From Agaricus subrufescens (Eukaryota; Basidiomycota; Agaricomycetes; Agaricales; Agaricaceae), in NCBI GenBank assembly GCA_029945375.1, contig CM057059.1, forward strand, positions 1,364,001-1,428,000: DNA of 64,000 nt, read 5' to 3'. This document shows, piece after piece, positions 45,188-58,348 of this stretch. The notes beneath the pieces are model-generated. The model worked only from the letters and a program-made list of their open reading frames with translations. It ran no database searches and was not told where the DNA came from. Each line of letters begins with the position of its first letter. Position 1 is the first letter of the stretch. The position numbers were made by a program, and so were the translations under genes.

Positions 45188-47861
45188 ATGGCCCCTCAGT
45201 CGTCCTCGACATCCGAGTCTGTTACCCCACATAACGGAATCAAAGCCAAAACTAATGGCAAGCCAAAGCCAAAATCAAATGGGCGCACTCACAGCATTCC
45301 CAAAGCCAAGCCTCGAGGCTTCTCTAGGCGCCTGAGAGCTATAATTGGATCGGTTTTCCTCGCGGGGCTTTGGATGATCATTCAGTTTTCAGGCTGGGCG
45401 CTTCACCCGTCATATGCTCTCTGCTCACGGGACGGAGATTTTATCTACACAGTCGATCAAGATAACTCCAATGTTCAGTGTGTCATTGTCACAGGCGCCT
45501 ATATCTCTTACACCGGCTCCCTCTGTGCGTTGTCCGTCCTTCTAGAAGCTCCCTCATGCTCTTATCCAACCCTGGCTATCTAAAATTTTGACAGCCGATC
45601 TCATCCATCCTCGCAGGGCTGACTCCATCTTGGATACAATCGGACAGTTTCTCCCTCGGTCCTCGCTCGAAATTCGCTATATTCCCTCAGGCTCTATCCT
45701 CGTCCCCGGAGTTAGCGGTCAGTAGCCGACGATCCTCAAAGCCAGTTTAGTTGAATAGTTATTCCGATTCTCCAGATTCTCATGCGCATATATTGGAATA
45801 CGGCGCCTCACGAGAGATTCCCCTCTCAGGTTCCCCCACAATTGAGGGTGCGTCCTACAATATCATGTTGAACACGTTCAGTTCCCTTCATCAAGAGTAC
45901 AGATGCTGTCTCTCGCGTCAAAGGAATCATACTGAACGATCCCGACACGCGCAATAACAAGACCAAATGGGTTCGCGGAAGTGGTTGGGATCATACCCCT
46001 TGGTCCAGGTTGCCAACAGCTGTAAGCTTCTTCGCATTGCACACCCACCTCGTGCTCACAGCTGATATGTCATAGGCCGATCTAGATGCTGACCCTGATA
46101 TTCGTGGCCGACCTGTCATACTGCAAAGCAAAGATTGTCACGCTATTTGGGTTTCCGGAGAAGTTTTGAGGCATACCTTACCGCTGCCGGACAGCGTCGA
46201 GGGTGGCGTCATTGTTCGAGATGACAACGGACAGCCTACTGGTAGCCTTTCCTCTCTCTGGGTCACCTGCTTCCTACTGATAGATTACTTAGGTGTCTTC
46301 TTGGATAACGCTATAAACTACATCAACCAACCCGACCTGGATGACGCTGATCTGCAAAGGAGGTTCAAAATCGCAGTTGATCACGCACATGAAAAAGGCT
46401 TGACGTCCATCCATGATGCCGGCCTCGATCCTGTGTCTCTGGCTTTTTTCAAACAGTAAGGCTTCACTCTCAAAGGAAGACGAGAATAAAGATTTGACTC
46501 TGTATTGTCTTAGGCAAGCTGACAAGGGTTTATTGCCGGTTCGTCTGCTGCCTTTTCCTCCTGAATTCATTGACACCGGTTTAAGATCAGGATATATGGA
46601 ATGAGACACTTTAACCCGAGTGAAGGATACTGGGGGAACAGCACTGAAAAGATTATCGGCGGTGACGATTACAGACTCACGGCGCGCAGTGTCAAGATTT
46701 TCGCTGACGGTGCCCTTCGCACCGGAGGAGCGGCGGTTAGTCTCATCTGTCCGTTTCTCACCAAACTTGCATACGAATATCCACACAGCTCTATGAACCA
46801 TACTACGATAACCCGAGCACCTCGGGGTTCATGCGCTTAGATGAAGACATCTTGTTCGATGTCATACCAAGGTACCTACAGGACGGCTGGCAGGTGGTAT
46901 GTGACGATAATATCACTTGTCTATCTGAATCTGTGATAATTCCATTTGACAGAACGTTCACGCCATCGGTGACAGAGCCAATGGCTTGGTGCTGGACGCC
47001 TTCGACGCCTCATTAGAAGGTGTTAATGTCACAGCTCTCCGACCTCGTCTCGAACACGCGCAGATGATGACCATAAATGACAGAAAACGCCTTGGCAAGC
47101 TGGGAGGTAAAAAAATAAACTTTTAGACGCGCCCATACTTGTATTTTGACGACATCTGCTAGTTATCGCAAGTGTCCAACCAACTCATGTGTGCGTAAAC
47201 TCGTCACGTCTTGTTCTATATGTGATCAATAGGCTTCATCAATCACAGAATTAGCGACATGTGGTATGCTCAAGATCGTTTGGTAAGACTTCATACGTGG
47301 AAGTTTAGCTGATGAATTTCTAATCGATGAATCCGTAGGGCCCAGAACGTGTCAAACTTTTGTATGCATTCCGTTCTATCATCAATAGTGGTTCGAGGAT
47401 AACTCTTGGCTCTGACTCTCCCGTCGAGACTATGAACCCTCTCTCTGCGTTTTATGCGGCAATCACTCGCGTTTCACCCGATGGAAAGTCGCCTCATGGT
47501 CCGAATGGCTGGTAGGTCAAGCACATCGTCTCGCTAAGGTCACAACTCTAAAACTCTATAGGTTTCCCAACGAACGCCTTTCTCGTACTGAGGCACTGCG
47601 AGGTAAGCCTACAGCATAGCTACTCCTTCGTTGCTCACCATATATACGCACATCATAGGTATGACCATTGATCCTGCGTACTCATGCTTCATGGACGGCA
47701 TACTTGGCTCTATCGAAGTTGGAAAACGTGCCGACTTTACAATCTTTTCTCAAGATATCATGACAATTCCTGTTAGTAACATTCTCGACACCCGAGTTGT
47801 TGCAACTATCATCGATGGTAAGGCAGTGTTTGGAAATTTGCGTTCTGATGGACAACTGTAA
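45188..47861 (+). CDS. YtcJ-like amidohydrolase with N-terminal membrane anchor
   Basis: Metal-dependent hydrolase of the amidohydrolase-3 family; substrate unknown. ATG at 45188. A polar basic N-terminus precedes one hydrophobic span (IIGSVFLAGLWMIIQFSGWA), suggesting a type II membrane anchor. The catalytic barrel has the HxH metal site in DSHAHILEYG, DCHAIWVSG, HEKGLTSIHDAGLDPVSLAF, SVKIFADGALRTGGAAL, the His ligands in VNVHAIGDRANG and LRPRLEHAQMM, and TLGSDSPVETMNPLSAFYAA. The C-terminal beta-sandwich is DGILGSIEVGKRADFTIFSQ. About a dozen introns. The metal-binding residues look intact. Family is secure; biological role is not. Confidence 0.88.
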
Positions 47862-48153
47862 GTCTGTCAAAATTCCAAAAACGAAAAAATAATTTAGTGA
47901 TCGACATCTTGACTTATCGCAATGTTGGACCATAATCTATTTCTTGATTTATTACAATATTGGACCATCCAGTTTTTGATGATAAAATGGGAGGCTTGTC
48001 GGGGTAGGGATTTGTTGGTGTTTAACACCTTGATAGATTGCTTGTTCAGTCAACAATCCCTGCCGTTATGGGCCTCTTATATACCCCCTGAATAGTATCT
48101 CTGTTATCAAAATATGAGGAGCCAATGGGCCCAATTTACTTTCTAAGTACTAC
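47862..48153. other. Intergenic between convergent amidohydrolase and RDH54 genes
   Basis: About 292 AT-rich bases. Two imperfect copies of a roughly 20-base sequence (TTATCGCAATGTTGGACCAT and TTATTACAATATTGGACCAT) lie at about 47915-47967. Otherwise nothing. Confidence 0.45.
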
Positions 48154-51100
48154 TCATGCTTCATCCTCATCAGATTTACTAGAAGTTTTTTCGAAAAGAA
48201 AGGTAATTGCACCTCCAGCCACAGTCTTTGTGGCCATAGTAGCAGAAATCTGCTCAAGGTCAATGGATGAGAGTAAACTCTCTGATGCCTGACCTAGTTC
48301 TTGTGCAGTTGAACTTGCTAATTCATCTGTATGCAGGATTTGATAGAGAATATCATCTTGAACAAGGTCTCTTGCTGAAGTTGCCAAGCAATTAATATGT
48401 TTCCAGTCTTTGAGAACAACCAAAGCTGCTTTTTTCTTGTCCAGATACTGTACAAGGAGAGTAGGAGAGTCAGATAGCTCTTTATGGAAAGTACTCAAAA
48501 TCTTACCATTTTGTCCAGATTCTCTATATAGTTTGATGTCACTTCTGTTGCATTAATGAATCCCCCGTTAACATCATGACTTCCTGGACAATCTTCTCCA
48601 ATATCCTGTTCTTCAGTGACACAGCTGTGCTCTTGATCACACGGACACTCCAGGAGATCATGTGTATTACTTAGGGTATTGCTGTGGACACGGAATATAT
48701 CCCGAAGCTAGATGATGTGACGTTCAATAGGAAAATGATCTAGGCAACCAACGGAGTAAAGCTTACATCTTTCCTCGTAAAGGTGTCACTTTTTGAGGCA
48801 TTTGCGGCCTAGCTTATTGTAAACCACAAACCACTATAAAAATAATCAACACTTACGCGACCAATAAGGGCTGACAAGCGAAGTCAGTGGTCGCCACAAA
48901 AGGGTATAGGACTTGAATGCTTACAGTCACTGAGGGCCAGTTTGGTCATTTGGCGCTGATAAATTTTCTCTACGAAATTAATCAGTTAGAGGAAATCCTC
49001 CGTTTTTGTAAGAAAAAAAAGTTACCATCAATCGCTCCTGCTGTAAGAAGTCGATATATGAAGACAGGTCGCTTTTGACCATCACTGATCATAACCTTCA
49101 GTAGAGTCGAGTCATCTACCAAAGGTGTTCCTACCGGTGACATCGAGCCATTGACTGTACGTCGTGGCTTTCTTAATTGTCAGATTGGCCCACTTTTAAA
49201 GGGCAAACTAAAATCACCTCGGATTCCAGTCCGAATCAACCAAAAAAAGTCGGGAAGCACCTGAATCTGTGAGCATACATGCTTGGGCAAAGGGTGTTAG
49301 TTACCTATCAGATTGATACCGACACCTCCTACAAAAAAAACGACGTGTCAACGACACCCATACCCTATTATGTTATGGAGCAGATTTACCGGCTTTAGAA
49401 CTAAGTAGGAAGATGACTATTCATAAAGTTAATTTCATTGGAAGTATCGGTAGGAAATCACCCACATCCACTTCGCTGGTTTGATCTATTGAACGAATTA
49501 ACATATTCCTGTCTTTGCGCCTGGGGAGTTTGACTTCATCCAAGGACGTCAGGAATGACTATTCAAAGAAGGCCAAGACGTACCCATCGAGACGGAAGTA
49601 AGAATACCGCTTCTTTCGGCAAAAAGCTTCTAAAATATTAAGGGTCGAAGTATAATGTGAGACCAGAACACATTTCTCATCCGTGTTCTAAACTCAGTTC
49701 GTCAATCTAAAATCAAGTCAGATGCAAGGACATGCCCCACCTCGTGAATAATTTCGAGTATGTTGGAAAGTGTAATTAACTTTCCTTGAATGTATGTCAG
49801 TTAAATGATGATATGAACTCCCGACGTGTAATCACCCACCACTCAAGCTCATGTCTTCTATCTGAGCACCATCTGGAACTAATCTGACTGCTTCCGCAAT
49901 ATTGCGTTTCTGGAACATGCTGCTTTCCTTCCCCTGGGCATTCGCCGCCATAGCTTTCAGCAGAATAGGACTGTTGCTAATCTTAGTGAGAATTCCGATC
50001 AGGGCCAACGACTCTGCGGTCGTGTTTTGTTCGATCAGGGCATCCATCTTGTCAGGGTTAAGAATCTTATGAAATATTTTGAGTTGAAGGGGCGTAGGCG
50101 AAACGAAGACGATGTATTCGTCTGTCGTGAGCAAATACTTTGGTAATGTGCTTCGGAAGAGAAATCCATGACATACGTTTCGGTGGTAGGTAGTTTTTCA
50201 ATAAGCTAGCGTCTCTTCTCAAAACAAAGCTCTTGGAAATGGCCAACAGCTGGTTCCTTTGCTCAACATTTCAATCATTCGGCAGAATTTTAATCTCATA
50301 CCTGTGACATCCGCGCTTCACCTATTTCAATCTCCTTCGCGGAAGCATCAGGAGATCGACTCTTGAGGATAGGGACCTCGTAAACGCGTCGAAAAGTTGG
50401 ATAAGTATCTAGAGTAGACGAAATTAGTATCCGTTCATATTTTAAGAGGTATGATGATGCACCAAAAAGCCCAGGATTGCAGAACTCTGTCTAAATCATA
50501 GCTTTGAGTAATGTACGCGCATGACGAGGTTAACAATACGTTACCATGGCGTGAAATTCGCTCAGATCGTTTTGAATAGGCGTCCCGGAAAGGATTATAC
50601 GCCGGCGTGTCTTGAAATCTTTGAACATTTGAGTTGTTTTATTTCGGGAAGATTTAAGTCGGTGTCCCTCGTCGCAGATCAAGAGATCAATTGGTGGACT
50701 AATCGATCAGCTTGACCCGGCTACCAGTATTCATGATCTACTTACAAACAACGAAGCTTTTCAGATTTGCTGCTATATTTGTGGTTTAGTGTAAGTGATT
50801 CGCCGTTCTATACTTTCAGAACAAACTTACACCATGGATCTGAGACGCTCGTACCCAACAACGAGAACTTGGTGAGTTGATCTAAGAAAACTTAGAAGTT
50901 ATAGAATCTAACTGACGAAAAAAACATACGAATTCTTGAAAGCATGTAGTTCAATGGGATCCTTACTACAGGTGGCAATGCCGACCCGATCCCTCCCGAG
51001 CCACTTGTGGAATTCGCTTTTCCAGTTCTTCGAGAATGAGTGAACCGAAGATCGGCAGGGTTCGGAAAAAAACTTACATTCACTAAAGAAACCGGACACA

Positions 51101-52913
51101 CAATCATAACCTTTTTCACAGTAGGTCCTGTTCCAGAATATGGGCTCTGTTCTAAGACTGAATCAGCCATTTACCCATTCCCTCACTGTTATTACTCACT
51201 GAGAAGTGTCCATACGAGGGCAATCGTCTAAAAAGTTTGAAGATTAGTTACAATCCTATCCGTGGGTTACACGCCATACCTGTAGTGTCTTCCCGAGTCC
51301 CCTATAGAGAAATGAGTGAAAAATTCTCAGAGGAACGGAAGGAACTGCACATCTCGTCCGCCAGAATGCAGCCCTGGCCCTCATGTTTCCTGAACCCCAT
51401 AACGCATTCATACAAAAATTTGACGCCTAGGCGAGTCAGCCAACATCCGGCTTGGTATACTCATCTTACCTTCTTTCTGATGGTCTCGCATCCGCCGCGT
51501 CAATATTGGGTCGACAACTACCGGGACGATAGTTCGATCTCTGTGAAGAATTGAGTGAGTATTGCTGCCTACTATAAAATAAGGTAGCTGACTTCATGTT
51601 GAGGTTTTCAATTTCTGACGAGGTAGGCTTTCGCATAACAACAGCTCCTTCAGCATTCGGATCATGTCTATAGTCGAAGTCTAGCGGTGAGTAATAGAGT
51701 AATATAGATGATGCTCAAATGCTTACAGAGGACCAGATGTTTTTGGCTTGGATATACCATAGAATGACCGAGTACTAACAGGAGTTTTCGCCTGTTCTAA
51801 AACCGGTCCCCGTTCCGTCGATTCTTCAGCAGCTTGTTGCTTAAAACCCGGAAATTGTGACTGAGGTATTTGGCAGTCAAGTTGTACCTCTTTACCACCA
51901 ATATATGTCAGGAGCCCGGGATGCGGCTGTTGGGAACGAATGACAGTAAACCCCATCCTAGAACGCCACAGCTTCATATCAGACGGTGATTGGTGAAAAG
52001 AGACTCGTACATTTTGCCGTTCTCGTTGAACATTGACATTTTACCGTCTGCACAAGACACATATGCATCGCCATCCCACGTCTTATGAGCCTTGCTCTTT
52101 TGCTTGCGCCTAGTTCACCGTAAAACTAGGTCTCCATGAAGCCAGGAATAACCTACCAATTAGCTGTCCAGTAAGATGGCAGCGTGACGCTCCCCGGTTC
52201 GGGACCGTTTCTGGCAGTCGTACAGCTACTTGATGCCAAACTGACTGGTTGTAGGGGGACGGTTTCTTTTCGTTCGACAAGCAGCTTCGAGGGTTTTCTG
52301 GAGATAGGTGGAACGAACTTTGATCCTACCCGAGGTGCATGTACAGTGGAGGGGGACACCACCGAAATAGAGTTGGAAGTAGCAGCACCAAAACACCGGC
52401 CGGTGTTATAGTCGTCCCGGGAGATTGGACGGTCCAGCTCAATTTCTTTTCCACCTACAGAGTACTCTCGACCCTCTTCGAGAATACCATCGATAGAACC
52501 GGCTGACATTCTGTGGACATGAGCCCTGGGGTTTTAGGCAGAACAGAACGTGCATATATGCGTACTGTTTGCCGTCCGTATCATAGAGTATGGCTCTTTT
52601 GCCGCAGACAACTAGCACTGCATCACCCTCCCATGTCTTATGCTTCTTAGTCTGAGGGTTTCGCCTGCACACAACCCCATGACTGCTGTAAGTGGGCTAG
52701 CAACTCAGAGTAATTATGGAAATAGCGGCTATACCAGGTCGTCATCCAATACGCTTCCTGTTCGTGTGCAAGCAATGGCCTTTTTCTAGCACTCCATACT
52801 GTATCTTCTGCGTCGGTACCTCTTTTCAGGGGATTCACGAAAGCTGGCATTCCGGCTGGAAGGTGGAGCGCGGCTGTGTTTAATTTAGGCGTGACGCGAT
52901 CGTGCCCTTTCAC
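48154..52913 (-). CDS. RDH54: RDH54/RAD54B-type Swi2/Snf2 DNA translocase
   Basis: A DNA-dependent ATPase that removes Rad51/Dmc1 from DNA and aids recombination. ATG taken at 52913 (MKGHDRVTPKLNTAALHLPA); 52850 is an alternative. Two copies of an N-terminal module (RKPQTKKHKTWEGDAVLVV and, about 550 bases further, RKQKSKAHKTWDGDAYV) precede the motor. Motif I is ILADEMGLGKTLQTIALVWT, split over three exons; motif II is LLICDEGHRLKSS (DEGH); then RRRIILSGTPIQN. C-terminal lobe: KLITLSNILEIIHE, KCVLVSHYTSTLNILEAFCR, AGGVGINLIGASRLFLVDSD and SMARCHRDGQKRPVFIYRLL. The tail includes DDILYQILHTDELASS. At least 20 introns with exons as short as about 40 bases, the most fragmented gene here. Exon boundaries are approximate. 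Confidence 0.88.
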
Positions 52914-53064
52914 GTGACGTGATATTCCGTGGATCGCCCAGTGACTCGGTTAATTGCGCAAAGGAAAATTAATCTAGGCATTAGTGGGCAAGCTACACTA
53001 TACAATACTTTCTTAGCATATCTACTAAGCAACACAACAGATGGGTTCAGGGGGTATAATCGTC

Positions 53065-54469
53065 TTAGAGTTCTAATTCGTCAATACTCCATTTTGGGCG
53101 GGGAATGATGGCATAATCGTCGTGATCACCAGCAAGAAACCGGTGCATAGAAGCCCACGCGATCATGACCGCGTTATCTATGGTACATGAACAACGGTGA
53201 GCTGACTGAATGACAAAAAACGCACCTGTACACAGTGACGCTGGGGGGAAGATTAGACGCGTTTTTTGGTATTCTTGAGTAGAATCCAGGCATTGTTGTA
53301 ATCTAATAATAGTTGGAATCAGGAGAACAAAATTCTGGTAAAAGGCAGAGCGTACCGTTGGCGTAGATAGTTATTACTTGCCACACCACCACTGACCACA
53401 ACGTCCTGAACGTTAATATTCGATTGAGTACACCACGCGAGCGCAAGTAAGAGCTTCTCCTCTAAATGAGCAAATACAGATGCTTGAAACACGCGAGCTA
53501 ATCGTCTTTTCCGTTGGGTATCAAAGTTTTGAATACCGCCTTGATTTCTGAGATAAATGTCCATATATGAGTGAAATCCTGCGAAGGAAAAGGCCAGCTG
53601 CCCGGGCACAGGTTTCGGAAATGTCGGAGTCTCGATAGTTGACGACATCGAGTCTTCACTAGCAAGCTTCTCAAGAGTTGCGCCAGGCCCCATAGTTTGC
53701 CATTCGAGGCTCATCAGTCTAGCGACTCTATCGATACAACGCCCCACAGCCTCGTCAGCCGTCGTTGCAAGTATTTTGAAATCGACGGTGGATGACGCGA
53801 GCAACAATAATGTATGGCCTCCAGATACCAAGAGAGTTAGGAATGGAAACCTAGGTGGGTCTTGGGCGGTGAGAAGGGGAGTGAGAGCATGACCTTGCTT
53901 GAGCAGCTTGAGTTGATAGGGATAGGGGAGAGAATCGAGAGAAACGAACCATGTGGTGTACCCCAACCAAAGGCTTGTCCAACGCAATAGCGAGTGACTT
54001 CGCGGCGTTGCAAGCAACGGTCAGACAGCCAGTCATTCCTGTACGCACGTAAGAACAAGTGCTACATATAGGGCAAAGACAACAGACCAGGGCCCCTTGT
54101 AAAAGCAATGCCATGTATGTCCTTGACGATATCGACTCTAGCTTCGGTCAAAGCACGTTTTACAGCAAAGGGCTGGAAGGAAGGATTGACAGCGCGAAGG
54201 CCAAGACGAGAATCACACAAACCATATTGCGCTGGTGCTCATGGATGGCCTCTATCGGGTGTATTCCGCCATACTGTTTGTGTCTAGAAAGTCAGACGGA
54301 TCGGGAAGTGGGTCGGACGGGTGACGGACATGTCATGCTGTTTGATGACGACGTTGGAAAGGATGTGCCTGGAGGAACTGACGACGGCCGCGCAGGTGTC
54401 GTCTGCCGAGGACTCCAGAGCGAGGATGTTGAGGTGGCGGGCGAGGGATGAGGAGCGGCGAAGGAACAT
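53065..54469 (-). CDS. QRI7: Mitochondrial tRNA N6-threonylcarbamoyladenosine transferase, Qri7/OSGEPL1 type
   Basis: Makes t6A at position 37 of mitochondrial tRNAs. ATG at 54469 gives MFLRRSSSLARHLNILALES (short mitochondrial presequence followed by the ASKHA beta strand), SADDTCAAVVSSS, then an intron. Signature residues include the metal-binding H-x3-H (GVHHM|QGHALTPLL, joined across an intron), FPFLTLLVSGGHTLLLLASS, TADEAVGRCIDRVARLM, PGQLAFSFAGFHSYMD, VVSGGVASNNYLRQR and a C-terminal CTDNAVMIAWA block. The stop is at 53065 (WSIDELEL). Six or seven introns. The head-to-head neighbour is the HbrB gene with start codons 59 bases apart. Confidence 0.9.
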
Positions 54470-54528
54470 GGGAGAACGATACAGCCACCGACGATGACAT
54501 TCATTTTCCACTCTGCAACCTGAGCACC

Positions 54529-56592
54529 ATGGCTCCGGTCTGGGCGACCACCGCACACCTGTCCCGGAGATCACACGAGCAGGCCTCGGCCGATCTGCAC
54601 CAACGCCCCGCCCACCCAGCAGACGAGCAACGGGAGCCCCGACGGCGGACGTCGAGTGACTCGACGCCCCGCCAGACCACGGCCAGCACCCGTTTTCTGG
54701 GCAGTGCCCATGAGCAGGACACCAACAAGAATATCCTATCATCTATTGCATCCGTCGGATCAGACTCGTTCACTTCTGCGCGGCGCTTGGGCTTCTTTGC
54801 CGACAAAATCTCGTCTTCCCTCTCGAGTCCCCACCCGAAGGCAGCAGCCCTGCCCTCCCAGCTCCTCCACCCCCTCACCAACACAAGGCCCGAGCCGTCC
54901 GCCGCCCTTGCCTCCACTCTTTCTCCCCCCAACTCCCTCATGAACCCCTCCCCAGGCCCCGCGAGCCTCCCCAAATCGCACACTTCCCCTTCCAAGGTCT
55001 GCTCTATCACTTGCCTCCCTGTCTCTTCACTCAGTGCCTCCACAGGCCTCATACGGACGCACCTATGATGCAAAGCTTGTCAGTCGCGAAATGCACCGCC
55101 TCGCTCCCCTACTATCCTCCGCCTCTTCGATGACGCTTGTCCCGCAAGGGAATATCTCCCAGGTCAATCTGGCAGCCACCAGTACCTCAGACCCTTGGGG
55201 CGCCTTGCATGTTCATGTCCTTCCCTTGTTCAATGGAGAACCCCTCCGCATCCCCATGTGCGCTATCGCCTATCTCGATCCGTCCACCGATAGTCGCTGA
55301 CTTTACCTTCAGAGAAGACTTGAACAGCTTGGTCAAGCGCCACATCCAGACAGTCGTTACATCAACTCCCCACCGAGCCTTGAGCAAGTTGGAGGCCGAT
55401 GCCGCAGAGCTCATCGCCTCAGGTATGGTCACACTCAATGCCAAATTGATGGGGATCCATGAGAGCAAATTGATTGCACGAGTGGTCGAGACCTGGAATT
55501 TTTTTTGGGACCAAGTCCTCACATATGTCGAAGGAGTAAACAGCGTATTGTCTTCTTCCGGCAACGCGTACTGATCTGCTTTTTAGGTTTTATTGCCGCT
55601 GCAAACACACCCTCTTCTGTCCTCGCTATATCGCACTCCCAAATCCCACAGGACCAAATCACCAAGCCGTCAGAGTAATGCAAAGTCCTCATCATTGTCT
55701 GATTATACGTCGACACATATCGATGTCCGTACCATTGCGCTCCGCTCTTTCCGCGATAGGGTTATATTCCCGCTCGCTTCTCGTCTTTTCGAACAACTCC
55801 ATCTGGAGACGCTCTCCGAAACTCACCATCAGCCCCGGCTACAACAAATGTTTGTGGATCCACTCGCTTTTGAGTTCTTTCTTGGCTGATCTTTATTGAA
55901 GGCTCCTTGTTCTAGCATCGCAGAGCGAGAATCGTTCAAATACGTTCTCGCTTGCTCCTCCCGACCCTGATGCCTCACCTAGCGCAGCTGCTGTAGACGA
56001 CCTGCTTAGAGCACTGCGAAGTACTCGGCAAGAACGTTCGGGACTTTTCAATAACAGCCCTTCATTTCCCGTTCGAGCACCGAGCTTTCTATCTGGAGGA
56101 CTGCCACGAGATAGAAGAGGTCGTGTTGCTCATAAGCATAGAAGCAAGCCTTCGGCATTGAGTTTGCATCTAGAAGACGACGACAATGTCTTTACCGTCG
56201 GTGACGAAACACCGAGATTAGCCCATTCCTTTGAAACTGAGAACCAGCGCAGGATGCAATTACTCGAGTCATTAAAGTATATTCCATCCCATTTTATCTT
56301 AGCTACTCCTACTGAGATCTTTTGCGCCTCCCCCAGGAACCCTGAAGTAGAAGCTTTGACTGACCCGAAGGGAGGATGGGGGCTTGGAGCTGGCCAAGTT
56401 GAGAAAACCAGCGACGATGACGATGACGATGAACTTGATCATTTACAACTACAGGAAAAGGTACATATCTAATCGTAGTCCCTCGTGCGACTTATTCACA
56501 TGAACCAAATGTAGTTAAACGCTGACCTCGATCGCATGGTTGGCATCCCACCTCCTAACCTTCCAGAAACGGGTCGGCGAAGGATGACTTAA
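54529..56592 (+). CDS. HbrB/Bit61-type TORC2 subunit
   Basis: A subunit that helps TORC2 control actin, lipid homeostasis and AGC kinases. ATG at 54529. A Ser/Arg/Pro-rich disordered N-terminus (MAPVWATTAHLSRRSHEQAS) spans about 150 residues, then the HbrB domain: GRTYDAKLVSREMHRLAPLL, DPWGALHVHVLPLFNGEPLR, IEDLNSLVKRHIQTVV, LMGIHESKLIARVVETWNFF and WDQVLTYVEGV. After introns come VRTIALRSFRDRVIFPLASR and a Ser/Pro-rich, acidic C-terminus ending ETGRRRMT (stop 56590-56592). Five or so introns. The PDK1-type kinase elsewhere in this window acts in the same signalling network, but nothing indicates co-regulation. Confidence 0.85.
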
Positions 56593-56790
56593 TTATTTCT
56601 ATGTATTTTTTACTGTAACAATACCAACATTCGTTTCAATCCTTTGAAGGACCCAATAAGCTGACAGATTAAGCACCAACAATTACGGACTGAAGCACAA
56701 GGTAGAACTTGCCCAGCGGTTGTAGACTATGCTAGGTAACGAATATCCCGGGTATATTGCAGACGTAAACATTATTGATTATCGTATCTA

Positions 56791-58239
56791 TCAGGAAGAA
56801 CGTTCCCGGCCCAGTTCTTCTAATCTTTGTAACAAAGAATCCACGCGCCCCTCAAGTCCAGATACATTATCCTTAATGACAGCTTTGTTTTCAGTCAAAC
56901 TCTTCTCGACAGTTTCTACCGCGCTGTCAAGTTCAGTCAGAGCTTCATGTATCTTTTGGTGTTCCTTCTCCAAGTCCTCAAGTGTAGCTTGGAACTCAGA
57001 GGCAGACGTGTGGAGCGCGGAGAGGGTCCGCAGTCGAGTCAAGATATGGGGTATCTGGGGGAGGGAAGGACCAAGACGAGAGAGGATTGGTATTAGATGT
57101 TCTGGGATAGGAGAGATGCCGGGCCCCGCATGCTGCATTGTTTGGCGTCGGTGTTGCTGAGCAGCGGTTACTCTGTCAAGATCTGAGAGAAGTAATTTGA
57201 GACGACGAGAAATCGAGTCAAGGTGCCTTGGCTGCGTAAGAAGAGCCAGCTGAGAATTGAGCCGAGTCACTAAGGGCAGTAGTGGTAGAGGAAGCGGGGA
57301 AGTCTGTGGGCTAATGTCAGATCGTTGAATTTTGAACGCTGTGGGACCAATCCCTACCTCATCTAATGCTGCGCTTGAGGAACCAACTAGTTTTTCAAGC
57401 CCTCCAACGCGTTTGTCAAGTTCAATGAGATTCCGTGTTTTCGAAGCTTCAACGCCCTTTGGGACATCTTCTGAATCACCTTGTTCATTGTCCTCTCTTT
57501 CCAGGCTCGCTTCAGGCACGTCATTCCCTAGAACGACGCCGATAAGACGACCTCTACCCTCGTGGCCCTTGCGAATCTTGTCCAGTCGACCCCTTACATC
57601 AAATAACTCTCTGATAAGTTCCCCAGTATCCACATTACCCTCTTCACGTTCTTTTTGTAACAAAGGGTTTGCGGGATCGGCAAGTTCTGCCTCTAGTGAA
57701 GTGAGTTCTGCATTCAGAGCACGGAGACGATGTGATAAGGGGATTTGGCGCGGGATGCCAGAATGATCACGCGTAGGAGATGTTGAATCTGGCGAAGGTG
57801 GATAAGCATATGTTGTCCTGGAACGGTCTAAGAACACAGAAAGCTAGTTGAACAAATGAGCGAAAGCGGTACATTGTGGTGGACATACGTCTGCGTTCAG
57901 CCTTTCTGAACCTCCGGCCCGCCTCTTTAGGATCGAGAAGTTCTGACACATCGAGCTCCTCTTTGGATGGAGGTGGCACATGTTTTTTGGTCACGCCGCG
58001 ATTTATGGTCGCCTCATCATCGCTTGACTCATCTTTCTATCAAGGCACGGTGAGTTCAGGTTTCTGGAGAGGAAGAAAGGTGGACGCGAACCGCAGGCTG
58101 GGGGGCAGAAACTACGTCCTCAGTTTCGTAGATATCTGGTGCTGTATCCTTGATGATGAGAATGAGTGTGGATCAGAATACAAGGTGTGCGCCGCGAACG
58201 CACGATATCTGGGAGGCCAGCGTACTTGTTTGCGTTCAT
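56791..58239 (-). CDS. Dynamitin (dynactin p50 subunit)
   Basis: A coiled-coil subunit of dynactin, the cofactor of cytoplasmic dynein. ATG at 58239 opens MNANKYAGLPDI, which splices to DTAPDIYETEDVVSAPQPA, the hallmark dynamitin N-terminus, then DESSDDEATINRGVTKKHVP and PPSKEELDVSELLDPKEAGR. The rest is coiled coil: LSHRLRALNAELTSLEAELA, IELDKRVGGLEKLVGSSSAA, LKLLLSDLDRVTAAQQHRRQ, HTSASEFQATLEDLEKEHQK and GLEGRVDSLLQRLEELGRER, with the stop at 56791. Four or five introns. The length (about 400 residues) is normal. Head-to-head with the asparaginase gene across 109 bases. Confidence 0.9.
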
Positions 58240-58348
58240 CGTTTCGAGGCCAATGGCCAAATTCGAATTCATAATCGTGATGTCCATTTAGGCAAAGGCC
58301 GGGTTAGGGTCAGCACATTGGTCTACCACGGCACATCATCTTGCACCC

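Noticed and set aside
54448..55073. Minus-strand frame of 190 codons opposite the HbrB gene
   Set aside because: It mirrors the GC-rich N-terminal exon of HbrB, is Arg/Gly-rich and has no family features.
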